This document shows, piece by piece, positions 1 through 7,987 of a stretch of 64,000 nucleotides of DNA (positions are counted from its first letter, which is position 1; every line of letters begins with the position of its first letter). This stretch comes from Streptomyces monomycini (lineage in GTDB: Bacteria > Actinomycetota > Actinomycetes > Streptomycetales > Streptomycetaceae). Location: NCBI RefSeq assembly GCF_022271435.1, contig NZ_JAFIQY010000006.1:124001-188000 (forward strand), read 5' to 3'. A program made the translations under genes and the position numbers. The notes under the pieces were generated by a model that was given only the letters and a program-made list of their open reading frames with translations, was not told the DNA's origin and ran no database searches.

Positions 1-1120
1 GCCGCCGGTCCCGTCCGGCATCAACCGGTCGCTGCCGCCCGCCGTGGACGCGCTGGTCGCCCGCGCGCTGAAGAAGAACCCCAACGAGCGGTTCCCGACC
101 GCCGAGGCGATGCGGGACGAGTGCCTGCGCGTCGCCGGTTCGGGCCAGTCCGGCGCCACGCCGCTGATCATCAGCGAGGGCCCGCGCGCCCGCACCAGCG
201 GCGCCTCGGTGGCCTCCGCGGTCTTCCCGACCGCCTCCCCGAACGCCGCCGGACCGCACACCCCGGTCCCGCCGAGCGTCCAGACGCCGTACCAGCCGAC
301 GCAGGCCGCGCCGCAGACCGGCCCGCGGATGGGGCCCGGCCCGTCGGCGGCCGGGGGGCAGGGGTTCGGGCCGTCGGCGGCGGCGACGCCGCCGGTCAGT
401 GGTTATCCGGGGCCGATTCCGGGTCCGGGGCCGATGGGGGCTTCGGGGCCGATGGGGGCTCAGGGGCCGGTTCCGTCACAGGGGCCGATGCCGTCGCAAG
501 GGCCGGTTCCGACGCAGGGGCCGATGCCGTCGCAGGGGCCGATCGGGACGCCGGGGCCGATCCCGGCTCAGGGTCCGGCTCCGTTCAACAGCGGCTTCCA
601 GACCCCGCCGCCGTACGCGGGCCCGTCGACCCCCGCGCCGACGCCCGCACCGGTCGGCCAGCGGCCGGGCGGCAACCGTTCCGGCGGCCGTGGCAACACC
701 CCGGTGATCGTCGTCTCCGCCATCATCGGCGTGGTCGTGGTCACCGCGATCGCCATCGGCATCGGCCTGAGCGGCGGCAGCGAGAACACGAACACGCGCC
801 GCACCAGCCCGTACACCTACTCGCCGTCCCCCTCGGTCAAGCCCGAGGACCCGACGGCCACGATCTCCACCACGCGCTGCACCGACCCGACCAAGAGCTA
901 CAGCCAGAAGGGCAAGATCTTCCTGCCGTCCTTCTACGGCAAGAACCTGACCTCGGTGAAGCAGTGCATGGACGCGGCCGGCTGGTCGTACGAGATCTCC
1001 GAGCGCAGCAGCTCCATCTACGGCAAGAACACCGTCGTCAGCCAGTCCCCGAGCAATCTGTGGGACCCCAAGGGCGGCGAGAAGATTCACCTGACCGTGT
1101 CCACGGGGAAGCGTTCGTAG
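1..1120 (+). CDS. Ser/Thr protein kinase with one PASTA domain, 3' part
   Basis: The reading frame is already open at base 2, so the gene starts before the window and only its last ~372 residues are present. The first ~35 visible residues (LVARALKKNPNERFPTAEAM) are the end of a Hanks-type kinase C-lobe. A long Pro/Gly/Gln-rich juxtamembrane linker follows, with a tandem GPMPSQGP-like repeat at about 410-590. A single membrane segment (VIVVSAIIGVVVVTAIAIGI) lies near 700-765, and one PASTA-type extracellular domain (LPSFYGKNLTSVKQCMDAAG onward) closes the protein. PASTA kinases of this class sense cell-wall fragments from outside and phosphorylate cytoplasmic targets. The active-site half lies outside the window, so activity cannot be judged. 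It converges with bpa. Confidence 0.9.
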   Translation, partial: PPVPSGINRSLPPAVDALVARALKKNPNERFPTAEAMRDECLRVAGSGQSGATPLIISEGPRARTSGASVASAVFPTASPNAAGPHTPVPPSVQTPYQPTQAAPQTGPRMGPGPSAAGGQGFGPSAAATPPVSGYPGPIPGPGPMGASGPMGAQGPVPSQGPMPSQGPVPTQGPMPSQGPIGTPGPIPAQGPAPFNSGFQTPPPYAGPSTPAPTPAPVGQRPGGNRSGGRGNTPVIVVSAIIGVVVVTAIAIGIGLSGGSENTNTRRTSPYTYSPSPSVKPEDPTATISTTRCTDPTKSYSQKGKIFLPSFYGKNLTSVKQCMDAAGWSYEISERSSSIYGKNTVVSQSPSNLWDPKGGEKIHLTVSTGKRS

Positions 1121-1172
1121 GGGCGGGGGCGGTCCGTACAACCGGCTCGCCCGCGCGTCCATCGGGACAGCG

Positions 1173-1209
1173 GAAGGGCCCGGCGCGCGGGGTGCGCGGC
1201 GGGCCCTTT
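1173..1209. terminator. Hairpin terminator between convergent genes
   Basis: An inverted repeat with AAGGGCCCG and CGGGCCCTT arms and a GC-rich interior lies between the converging PASTA kinase and bpa genes. There is no long T-run, as is common in Streptomyces, and it could serve both strands. Confidence 0.6.
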
Positions 1210-1217
1210 CGAACGGA

Positions 1218-1784
1218 TCAGAGGTACGGGCCCGAGCGGGCGCCCCCCTGACCGGGGCTGGACTGTTCCATGTCGTCGGCCGGCACCGCACCGGGCGGCA
1301 GCGCGCGGCGCATCTGCTCCAACTGGGCGCGGGCCGCCATCTGCTGGGCGAACAGCGCGGTCTGGATGCCGTGGAACAGCCCTTCCAGCCAGCCGACCAA
1401 CTGGGCCTGCGCGATCCGCAGTTCCGCGTCCGTGGGCACCGAGTCGTCGGTGAACGGCAAGGACAGCCGCTCCAGCTCCTCGACCAGCTCGGGCGCCAGG
1501 CCGTCCTCCAGCTCCTTGACCGAGCTGGAGTGGATCTCCTTGAGGCGCACCCGGCTCGCCTCGTCCAGCGGCGCCGCCTTCACCTCTTCGAGAAGCTGCT
1601 TGATCATGCTGCCGATGCGCATGACCTTTGCGGGCTGTTCGACCATGTCCGTCACGGGAACCTCGCGGGACTCGTCGTCGCCGTCCCCGCCACCGGAGCC
1701 GGCACTGCCGAGAGCCATTCCGTCCGGGCCGACCACCAGGACGTGCGGGCTCTCCTGCGACCGTTCGTTCATCGGCATATCCAT
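1218..1784 (-). CDS. bpa: Bacterial proteasome activator Bpa (PafE family)
   Basis: The 188-residue protein matches the DUF2587/Bpa family, an ATP-independent ring-shaped activator that opens the gate of the actinobacterial 20S proteasome. Visible features are a disordered acidic N-terminus (residues 1-45, Gly/Asp-rich), then a helical core beginning with VTDMVEQPAKVMRIGSMIKQ and including a WLEGLFHGIQTALFAQQMAA helix. The C-terminus ends in GPYL, the counterpart of the GQYL/HbYX-like tail that docks Mycobacterium tuberculosis Bpa into proteasome pockets. Length fits the family. No proteasome genes are in the window, so the partner is inferred. The gene is monocistronic and convergent with the kinase. 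Confidence 0.9.
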   Translation of the reverse strand: MDMPMNERSQESPHVLVVGPDGMALGSAGSGGGDGDDESREVPVTDMVEQPAKVMRIGSMIKQLLEEVKAAPLDEASRVRLKEIHSSSVKELEDGLAPELVEELERLSLPFTDDSVPTDAELRIAQAQLVGWLEGLFHGIQTALFAQQMAARAQLEQMRRALPPGAVPADDMEQSSPGQGGARSGPYL

Positions 1785-1849
1785 GCCGCCATTCTCTCGT
1801 ACAGCTGACTAGGAACGGTTGTGCCCTGGGAGAAAGATGATCCAACCTC

Positions 1850-2125
1850 TGGGGGCGGGTGGGCTTTGGGGAGAGGTTCGGGGCGGGGCTCGGGGAGGGG
1901 GCCGGGTGGGCTTTCGGGAGGGGCCCGGGTGGGCTTTCGGGAGGGGCCGGGTGGGTGCTGGAGAGAGGTTGGGGGTGGGCTTTGGGGAGAGGTCCGGGGA
2001 GGGCTTCGGGGAGAGGACCGGGGAGGGCTTTGGGATAGGCCCGGGGAGGGCTTTGGGATAGGCCCGGGAAGGGCTTCGGGATAGGTCCGGGGAGGGCTTC
2101 GGGCCGGGTTTCGGGCCGGGGCCGT
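1850..2125. repeat. G-rich tandem repeat array, ~23-bp period
   Basis: The 352-bp gap between bpa and the next gene holds imperfect units of about 23-24 bp built on GGGCTTYGGGRNAGG. In-phase copies start near 2001, 2025, 2048, 2071 and 2094, with more degenerate copies upstream. The + strand is almost pure G/T/A with many GGG/GGGG runs, so it could form G-quadruplexes. Short ORFs across it are by-products of the repeat. I see no gene here. Confidence 0.8.
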
Positions 2126-2136
2126 GGGGGGCGTGG

Positions 2137-3072
2137 TCAGGAGCGTCTCAGGCGCAGGGCGATGAAGCCGAGGCCGAGGCCGGTCAGGGCCATGCCGGCG
2201 CCCAGCGGCAGGACCCGGTGCACGCCGCTGCCCGGCCCGGAATCGGCGTACGGGGCCCGGGACGCGGGGGAGGCGGCGCCGGGCACCGCGCCGGGCGCGT
2301 AGCGGGAGGGGCCGTGCGACCGGACGGCGGACGCCGTCGGAGCGGGGGCCTGGAGAGGCGGCAGGGGCACGTAGGGGCGATGGGCGAGCCGTCCGGCCAG
2401 ATCACCCCGCCGGGTGGCCGCGGGGGCGGGAGAGGCCGTTCCAGAGCGTTGTGAGGTGGCAGCGGGGGACGGGGACCGGGAGGCACGGCCGTCCGGAGCG
2501 CCCGCGCCCCCGGCCGAGGAAGCGGCGTCCGGGATGGACGGGTACGGCTCCGACGGCAGGGCCGGGCGGGCGGGTCCCGCACCGGAACCGAAAAGGGGGC
2601 CGAGCGGGACCGGGAGAAGGGGGCTCAGCGGGTTGGCCTGGTCGAGCGCGGCCAGCGGGTCGGGGGTGGGGTGCTGGGTGGGGTGGGGACGGGGGGTGCT
2701 GTGGGGGTGGGGGTGGTGGTGATGGCTGGGGCTGCGGGTGGGGGCGGGAGTGCTCGGACCCGTATCGGGGGCCTGGCTACGGCCGGAGGTGTCACCGCCG
2801 TCGAGGACGGCCTCCGCCGCCATGGCCGCTGCCGTGGCTGCTGACGCGGTGGCGGTCGCGTGGGGAAGGGGCAGCAGCGCGGCGGTGCAGAGCAGCAGGC
2901 CGGCGGCCAGATGGAGGCGGGAGTGGTGAGGGCGGTGAGGGCGGGGCCGCCGCTGCTGCCGCAGCGTCACGGCCACGGGTTTCGGAGCCACGCATTCCGG
3001 AGCCGCACATACCGGAATTACAGGTTCCGGCGCCACCGGGCCCGGGGTCACGCGTTCCGAAGTCACGCCCAT
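2137..3072 (-). CDS. Secreted Pro/Ser-rich protein with C-terminal membrane anchor
   Basis: The family is not recognised. The 311-residue product starts with ~45 basic, Val/Pro-rich residues, then a hydrophobic stretch (HLAAGLLLCTAALLPLPHAT) followed by alanines that looks like a signal peptide. The middle is disordered and rich in Pro, Ser, Thr and His, including a His/Pro run. It ends with a Gly/Leu membrane segment and an RLRRS positive tail (VLPLGAGMALTGLGLGFIAL). That arrangement fits a surface protein held by a C-terminal anchor. The end resembles a sorting signal in layout, but no LPXTG or LAXTG motif is present, so sortase attachment is not supported. The start ATG has in-frame alternatives. 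Confidence 0.6.
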   Translation of the reverse strand: MGVTSERVTPGPVAPEPVIPVCAAPECVAPKPVAVTLRQQRRPRPHRPHHSRLHLAAGLLLCTAALLPLPHATATASAATAAAMAAEAVLDGGDTSGRSQAPDTGPSTPAPTRSPSHHHHPHPHSTPRPHPTQHPTPDPLAALDQANPLSPLLPVPLGPLFGSGAGPARPALPSEPYPSIPDAASSAGGAGAPDGRASRSPSPAATSQRSGTASPAPAATRRGDLAGRLAHRPYVPLPPLQAPAPTASAVRSHGPSRYAPGAVPGAASPASRAPYADSGPGSGVHRVLPLGAGMALTGLGLGFIALRLRRS

Positions 3073-3163
3073 GACCTCCCGGGCCTGCGGAGTCGTCGCC
3101 TGATCTCCTCAGCGTCACACGGAGGGTGGCCAGCGGCATCTCGGACGTATCGGGCGTACGGCC

Positions 3164-3310
3164 AGGGGGTGGTGGCGTGGCCCGGGAGGCGGTGGGACCA
3201 GACCGTCGGACGGCCCGGGAGGCGGCGGGCTCAGAACGTCGGACGGCCCCGGCAGCCGGCGGGCTCAGACCGCCGGACGGCCCCGGAGGCGGTGGGCTCA
3301 GACCGTCAGG
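3164..3310. repeat. ~34-bp tandem repeats running into a gene's 3' end
   Basis: Units of 33-34 bp (CTCAGAMCGYCGGACGGCCC core) begin near 3197, 3230, 3264 and 3297. The last unit overlaps the stop codon of the quinone oxidoreductase. The array therefore looks like repeated duplication of that gene's end. No ORF uses it. Confidence 0.7.
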
Positions 3311-4275
3311 ACGACCTTGCCCACATGGCCGCTCGCGTCCACGACCCGGTGGGCCTCGGGGGCCTCCGCGATCGGCAGCGTACGGTCCACGATCGGCTTG
3401 ACCTGGCCGTTCTCGATCAGCGGCCACACGTGTTCACGTACCGCCGCGACGATCGACGCCTTCTCGGCCAGCGGACGCCCGCGCAGCGAGGTGGCGGTGA
3501 CGGCACCGCGCTTGGTCAGCAGCGCGCCGAGGTTCAACTCGCCCTTGGCGCCGCCCTGGAGGCCGATGATCGCGAGCCGCCCGTTGGTGGCCAGCGCCTT
3601 GACGTTCGGATCGAGGTACTTGGCGCCCATGATGTCCAGGATGACGTCCGCGCCCTTGCCGTCGGTGGCCTTGCGCACCTCCTCGACGAAGTCCTGGTCC
3701 CGGTAGTTGACCAGGATGTCGGCGCCCAGTTCGGCGCAGCGGGCCAGCTTGTCGGCGCTGCCCGCGGTGACCGCGACCCGGGCGCCGACGGCCTTGGCGA
3801 GCTGGATCGCCATCGTGCCGATCCCGCTGGAGCCGCCGTGCACGAGCAGCGTCTCACCGGGCCGCAAGTGCGCGATCATGAACACATTGGACCAAACGGT
3901 GCACGTCACCTCGGGCAACGCCGCGGCGGCGGCCATGCCGAGGCCCTTCGGTACGGGCATCAGCTGGCCCGCGGGGACGACGACCTGCTCCGCGTACCCG
4001 CCGCCCGCCAGCAGCGCGCACACCTCGTCGCCGACCGACCAGCCGCTGACCCCCGGGCCGAGGGCCTTGACGCGCCCGGCACACTCCAGGCCGGGGTACG
4101 GGGGCGCGCCGGGCGGCGGATCGTAGAAGCCCTGGCGCTGGAGGAGATCGGCGCGGTTGACAGCCGTGGCCGCCACCTCGACCAGGACCTCTCCCTCGGA
4201 CGGTTGCGAGTCGGGCACCTCCGCCCATACGAGGGCGTCGGGACCGCCGGGTTCGGGAATGGTGATCGCACGCAT
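3298..4275 (-). CDS. Zinc-independent NADPH:quinone oxidoreductase (MDR family)
   Basis: This 325-residue medium-chain dehydrogenase/reductase resembles the PIG3/quinone oxidoreductase group. The N-terminal GroES-like domain carries NRADLLQRQGFYDPPPGAPP, and the Rossmann part carries HGGSSGIGTMAIQLAKAVGA at about residue 150, the NADPH-binding glycine motif. The structural-zinc cysteine cluster of true alcohol dehydrogenases is missing, so NADPH-dependent reduction of quinones or enones is expected. The chosen ATG begins the MRAITIPEPGGPD sequence typical of the family; the frame extends upstream only as antisense noise over the K+ channel gene. It lies 35 bp downstream of that channel on the same strand and may be co-transcribed. 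The substrate is unknown. Confidence 0.88.
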   Translation of the reverse strand: MRAITIPEPGGPDALVWAEVPDSQPSEGEVLVEVAATAVNRADLLQRQGFYDPPPGAPPYPGLECAGRVKALGPGVSGWSVGDEVCALLAGGGYAEQVVVPAGQLMPVPKGLGMAAAAALPEVTCTVWSNVFMIAHLRPGETLLVHGGSSGIGTMAIQLAKAVGARVAVTAGSADKLARCAELGADILVNYRDQDFVEEVRKATDGKGADVILDIMGAKYLDPNVKALATNGRLAIIGLQGGAKGELNLGALLTKRGAVTATSLRGRPLAEKASIVAAVREHVWPLIENGQVKPIVDRTLPIAEAPEAHRVVDASGHVGKVVLTV

Positions 4276-4310
4276 GGCCGCGAGGCTACTCCGCCACCTG
4301 CCGGAACGCT

Positions 4311-5456
4311 CTAGTCGTCGCGGCGCACGGGTGCCATCGAGGACACCCCCGTACCGGGAATCATCGGCTTCACGCCGGGCTTGGTCGGGCCGTCCTGCTG
4401 TTCGGCCGACGCGGCCCGGACGATGGTGATCACCCGGTCGGCGGCCTGCAACGGGCTGGCCGCCGGATCGTCGTACCCCAGCAGCCGGTGCCCGCGCAGC
4501 ACGGAGACGATCAGGTCGTCGGTCTCCCGTACCGACTTGCCGACCTCGGCCTTCACCACCGGGCGCTCGATCAGGTCCAGCCCGCTGCCCTGCTGGATCA
4601 GGTCCTCCAGGACCGTACCGGCGCTGGGACTGTGCACCGACAGGCCCAGCAGGCGGCCGGCGGCGCTGGCCGAGGTGATGACCATGTCGGCGCCGGACTG
4701 GCGGAGCAGCGGCGCGTTCTCCTCCTCCCGTACGGCCGCGACGATGTTGGCCTTCTTGTTGAGCTGGCGGGCGGTGAGCGAGACGAGGACGGCCGTGTCG
4801 TCGCGCTGGGTGGCGATGACGACCTGCCGGGCCCGCTGGATCTCGGCCCGGACGAGGACGTCGCTGCGCGTCGCGTCGCCGACCACGCCCGCGAAGCCCT
4901 CGGCCACCGCCGAGTCGATGACCTTGGGGCTCGGGTCGACGATGACGATGCGGTCGCGGGTCAGGCCCGTCGCGCGCAGGGTCTGGGCCGCGGACCGGCC
5001 CTTGGTGCCGAATCCGACGATGACGGTGTGGTCGCGCAAGGCGTTTCTCCAGCGGTTCAGTTGCCACTGCTCGCGGGTGCGCTCGGTGAGGACTTCGAGC
5101 GTGGTGCCGACCAGGATGATCAGGAAGAGGACCCGGAGGGGCGTGATGAGCAGGATGTTCAGCAGCCGCGCGCCGTCTCCGTACGGGACGATGTCGCCGT
5201 AACCGGTGGTGGAGAGCGTGACGGTGGCGTAGTAGACGCAGTCGAGGAAGTCGACGGAGCCGTTGGCGTTGTCGTGGTACTCGTCGCGGTCGATCCAGAC
5301 GATGGCCACCGTCGCGACGAGCACGAGCAGGGCCATCAGCAGCCGGCGCGCCACCTGGCGCAGCGGCGCCACCGGGGTGCGGCGGGGCAGCACGACGCGG
5401 TGGCTGGACTCCTCGGGAACCTCGCGCGCGGCGGCGTCATGGGTGGGGAGTTTCAC
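4311..5456 (-). CDS. Two-TM potassium channel with RCK (TrkA-N) domain
   Basis: The product has 381 residues from the GTG at 5456, whose GTGA overlaps the stop of the MoeA-like gene upstream. TM1 is near residues 38-54, the pore loop holds the K+ selectivity filter TTGYGD at 83-88, and TM2 spans ~99-118. A cytoplasmic Rossmann RCK domain begins at ~144 (VIVGFGTKG), followed by an RCK C-terminal part ending near 360. The layout is that of MthK/Kch-type ligand-gated K+ channels that sense nucleotides or divalent cations. A longer frame starting at 5702 is rejected: its extra ~80 residues are antisense-like repeats inside the upstream gene. Confidence 0.9.
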   Translation of the reverse strand: MKLPTHDAAAREVPEESSHRVVLPRRTPVAPLRQVARRLLMALLVLVATVAIVWIDRDEYHDNANGSVDFLDCVYYATVTLSTTGYGDIVPYGDGARLLNILLITPLRVLFLIILVGTTLEVLTERTREQWQLNRWRNALRDHTVIVGFGTKGRSAAQTLRATGLTRDRIVIVDPSPKVIDSAVAEGFAGVVGDATRSDVLVRAEIQRARQVVIATQRDDTAVLVSLTARQLNKKANIVAAVREEENAPLLRQSGADMVITSASAAGRLLGLSVHSPSAGTVLEDLIQQGSGLDLIERPVVKAEVGKSVRETDDLIVSVLRGHRLLGYDDPAASPLQAADRVITIVRAASAEQQDGPTKPGVKPMIPGTGVSSMAPVRRDD

Positions 5457-7987
5457 GCGGCGCCTCCGCCGGTCGGGTCGGTGGGGCCGGTCGGGTCGGT
5501 GGAGCCGGTCGGATCGGTGGGTCCGGTCGGGCTGGTGGGATCGGTCGGGCTGGTGGGGCCGGTGGGGCCGGGGTCGGTGGAGCTGGACGGCGTGGGGCCG
5601 GGTTCGGTGGGGCCGGACGGCGTGGGGCCGGGTTCGGTGGGCGGAGCGGATGGGGCGGATGGGGCGGATGCGTCGTACGGGGCGGGGGGCTCGGGCGTCC
5701 ATCCCGTCACCGCGTCCGCCGTTCCGTCGGCGGTCCAGGGCAGGTCGAGGAGTTCGACCTCGTCACCGCGTACCGCGCCACCGGGCGGTACGACCGCCAT
5801 CGCGTCGGCCGCCGCGATGCCGCGCAGCATGGCCGGCCCGCTGAAACGCAGCGGTACGACCGCGCCACCGTCACCGTCCCCCTCGTCGGCCGCGCCGTCC
5901 CGGAAGGCGACCGGAACCAGCCGCGTGTCGTGCGGGTGGCCGGGCACGTCGGCGGTCAGCGGCGCCCGGTAGGAGGGCAGCCGACGGCGGGCGGCGAGCG
6001 TACGCAGTACCGGTTCCGCCAGGGTGAGCAGGCCCGACACGGCAGCAAGGGGGTTGCCGGGCAGCCCTACGAGGAGACGGCCGGGAGTCGGGTGGCCCGG
6101 GTGGTCCGGGTTGCCCGGGTGGTCCGGGTGGTCCGGGTGATTCGGTCGGCCCAGGTGGTCCGGGTGGCCTTGTCGGCTCGGGTGGTGGGGGTGGTCCGGG
6201 ATGCGGGCGAGGAGCATGGGGTGCCCGGGGCGTACCGTCACGCCGTCCACCAGGACCTCCGCCCCCAGCCTGCGCAGCGTGGGATGCACATGGTCGACCG
6301 GCCCGGACGCCGTGCCCCCGGTGGTGATCACCAGATCGGCTTCCGAGGACGCGAGGGCGTCGTACAACACCTCGGCGTCGTCCCCGAGATGGCGAGGCGG
6401 CCCGGCCTCCGCGCCCAGCGCGCGCAGCCAGGGAGTGATCATCGGGCCGAGCGCGTCCCGGATCAGCCCCTCGGCGGGCAGCCCGGAACTCAGCAACTCG
6501 TCGCCGAGCACCAGAACTTCGACACGCGGCCGGGCGTACGCGGTCAGCGCGTCGTAGCCCGCGGCGGCGGCCAGACCCAGTACGGCCGGGGTCACCAGGG
6601 CTCCGGCGGGCAGCAGTTGGTCGCCACGGCGGCACTCCTGGCCACGCGGCCGGATGTCCTGACCGTGCGGCACGGGGGCGGGCGCGTACAGCTGCGCGCC
6701 CCCGGTGGACCGGACGCGTACCTCGCCGTGTTCGCTGCGCAGTACGGCCGTGGCGCCGGGCGGGATGCGCGCGCCCGTGGCGATCAGCACCGCGTCACCG
6801 TCGGCCACGCCCTCGGACGGCTCGTGACCGGCCAGGATGCCGTGCTCGCGCTCGTCCGGGCGGGTACGGGCGGCGAGGTGCCAGGGGCCGGGCCCGGCCA
6901 CCGCCCAGCCGTCCATCGCGGAGGTGTCGAAGGACGGCAGATCGGTGAGCGCGACCAGCGGCTCGGCGAGGGTACGGCCGAGCGCCGCACTGCCCAGCGG
7001 GCAGACGACCGGGGGCAACGGACCGTACGGCGCACGGGCGGCGATCCTGCGGGCCGTACGCCACGAGGTCGACGCGGGGTGGTCGTGCCGGGTGCGGCGG
7101 CCGTGGTGGTCAGGGGAGGTGGGGGTGCTGGGGGTGCTGGGGTCAGTGGGAGTACTGGGGTCGGTGGGAGTACTGGGTGTGCCGGGGGCCCGGGGGGTGC
7201 TGGGAATCCGGGGAGTTCTCGGGCCTTCGAAAACGCCGGGGCGTTCGGGGGCGCTGGGGAGGTCGGGGTCGCCGGTGCCGTCTGAGGCGCTGGAGCCGGC
7301 CGCCCGGGTGGTCGGCATGGTCGTCGCAGGCGGGGTGGGGCGCGTCGGGGGCGAGGTACGGGGCGCGGGCGCGGACGACGGATCGGGCGCACCGTCGGGG
7401 GCGCGCGGCGGCTCGTGCGCTCCTGCGGGCGGGGCGGCATCCCACGGCGTGTAGGGGCCCCGGCGCGTGTCGTCGTCCAGGCCCGTACCGGCCGTCGGCG
7501 CTCTTCCGCCCCTGCCGGTGTCCCGCGTCGGCTCCCGCTCCTCGAAGATCCACGCGTAACCGTCGTCGAAGACCGGCGCGTAACGGTCTCCACCGGAGGC
7601 GGCCACGGCAGCGCCGGAAGCGGGCCCGCCCCCGTGTCCGCAACCGTTCCCGTAACCGGCCTCGTTCCCGTGCCCGCCCCCGTACCCGGGCCCGTTCCCG
7701 TAAGTGCTCGCGTTCCCGTACTCGTACCCGTCACCGGGCTCCGCCGCCCGGCCGGCACCGGTACCGCCACCGGCACCGCGGCGTCCCGCGCGCCCGTCGT
7801 CGGGCCGGTTCCGCTCACGCCTCCCGTCGTCGTACCGGCTTCCTTCGCGCCGCCCGTCGTCGTACCGGCCCGGCACACTCTGAGCGTCGGCGTCGTGGCC
7901 GGACGGCCGGTGCGCGTCGTGGCGCGGCATCTCGACCGGGCCGCCGTTGGCCAGCGCCAGCGCGTCGTCGAACTCCCCGTCCGTCAT
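5453..7987 (-). CDS. moeA: MoeA-like molybdopterin molybdotransferase with long disordered N-terminus
   Basis: MoeA inserts molybdate into adenylated molybdopterin to finish molybdenum cofactor synthesis. The 844 residues are about twice the family's usual ~400. Residues 1-300 are low complexity, rich in Gly, Pro, Asp and Arg (RYDDGRRE repeats, TP/SP repeats). The catalytic part starts near 305 and shows SFDTSAMDGWAV, the ITTGGTASGPVDHVHPT motif of the MoeA/MogA fold, and VGLPGNPLAAVS. Between MLLARIPDH and GRLLVGLPG sits an extra ~40-residue His/Pro/Asp repeat (HPDHPGNPDHPG type, residues ~596-634). The gene overlaps both neighbours (ATGA upstream, GTGA downstream), so it sits in an operon with a MobA-like protein and the K+ channel. 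Activity despite the insert is unproven. Confidence 0.85.
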   Translation of the reverse strand: MTDGEFDDALALANGGPVEMPRHDAHRPSGHDADAQSVPGRYDDGRREGSRYDDGRRERNRPDDGRAGRRGAGGGTGAGRAAEPGDGYEYGNASTYGNGPGYGGGHGNEAGYGNGCGHGGGPASGAAVAASGGDRYAPVFDDGYAWIFEEREPTRDTGRGGRAPTAGTGLDDDTRRGPYTPWDAAPPAGAHEPPRAPDGAPDPSSAPAPRTSPPTRPTPPATTMPTTRAAGSSASDGTGDPDLPSAPERPGVFEGPRTPRIPSTPRAPGTPSTPTDPSTPTDPSTPSTPTSPDHHGRRTRHDHPASTSWRTARRIAARAPYGPLPPVVCPLGSAALGRTLAEPLVALTDLPSFDTSAMDGWAVAGPGPWHLAARTRPDEREHGILAGHEPSEGVADGDAVLIATGARIPPGATAVLRSEHGEVRVRSTGGAQLYAPAPVPHGQDIRPRGQECRRGDQLLPAGALVTPAVLGLAAAAGYDALTAYARPRVEVLVLGDELLSSGLPAEGLIRDALGPMITPWLRALGAEAGPPRHLGDDAEVLYDALASSEADLVITTGGTASGPVDHVHPTLRRLGAEVLVDGVTVRPGHPMLLARIPDHPHHPSRQGHPDHLGRPNHPDHPDHPGNPDHPGHPTPGRLLVGLPGNPLAAVSGLLTLAEPVLRTLAARRRLPSYRAPLTADVPGHPHDTRLVPVAFRDGAADEGDGDGGAVVPLRFSGPAMLRGIAAADAMAVVPPGGAVRGDEVELLDLPWTADGTADAVTGWTPEPPAPYDASAPSAPSAPPTEPGPTPSGPTEPGPTPSSSTDPGPTGPTSPTDPTSPTGPTDPTGSTDPTGPTDPTGGGAA
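6095..6200. repeat. In-frame GGTCCGGGT-type repeat inside moeA
   Basis: Near-identical GGTGGTCCGGGTG units of ~9-12 bp encode the His-Pro-Asp repeat within the MoeA catalytic domain. The repeat keeps the reading frame. Confidence 0.75.

Noticed and set aside
2137-3072. Sortase substrate with LPXTG/LAXTG signal
   Set aside because: The C-terminal layout is similar, but no pentapeptide motif is found before the membrane segment.
3164-3310. CRISPR array
   Set aside because: Units are directly adjacent with no unique spacers, and no cas genes are present. The same holds for the arrays at 1850 and 32121.
4276-5067. Extended frame joining the quinone oxidoreductase to upstream sequence
   Set aside because: The extra part is a shifted frame of the K+ channel gene; the natural MRAITIPEPGG start is at 4275.
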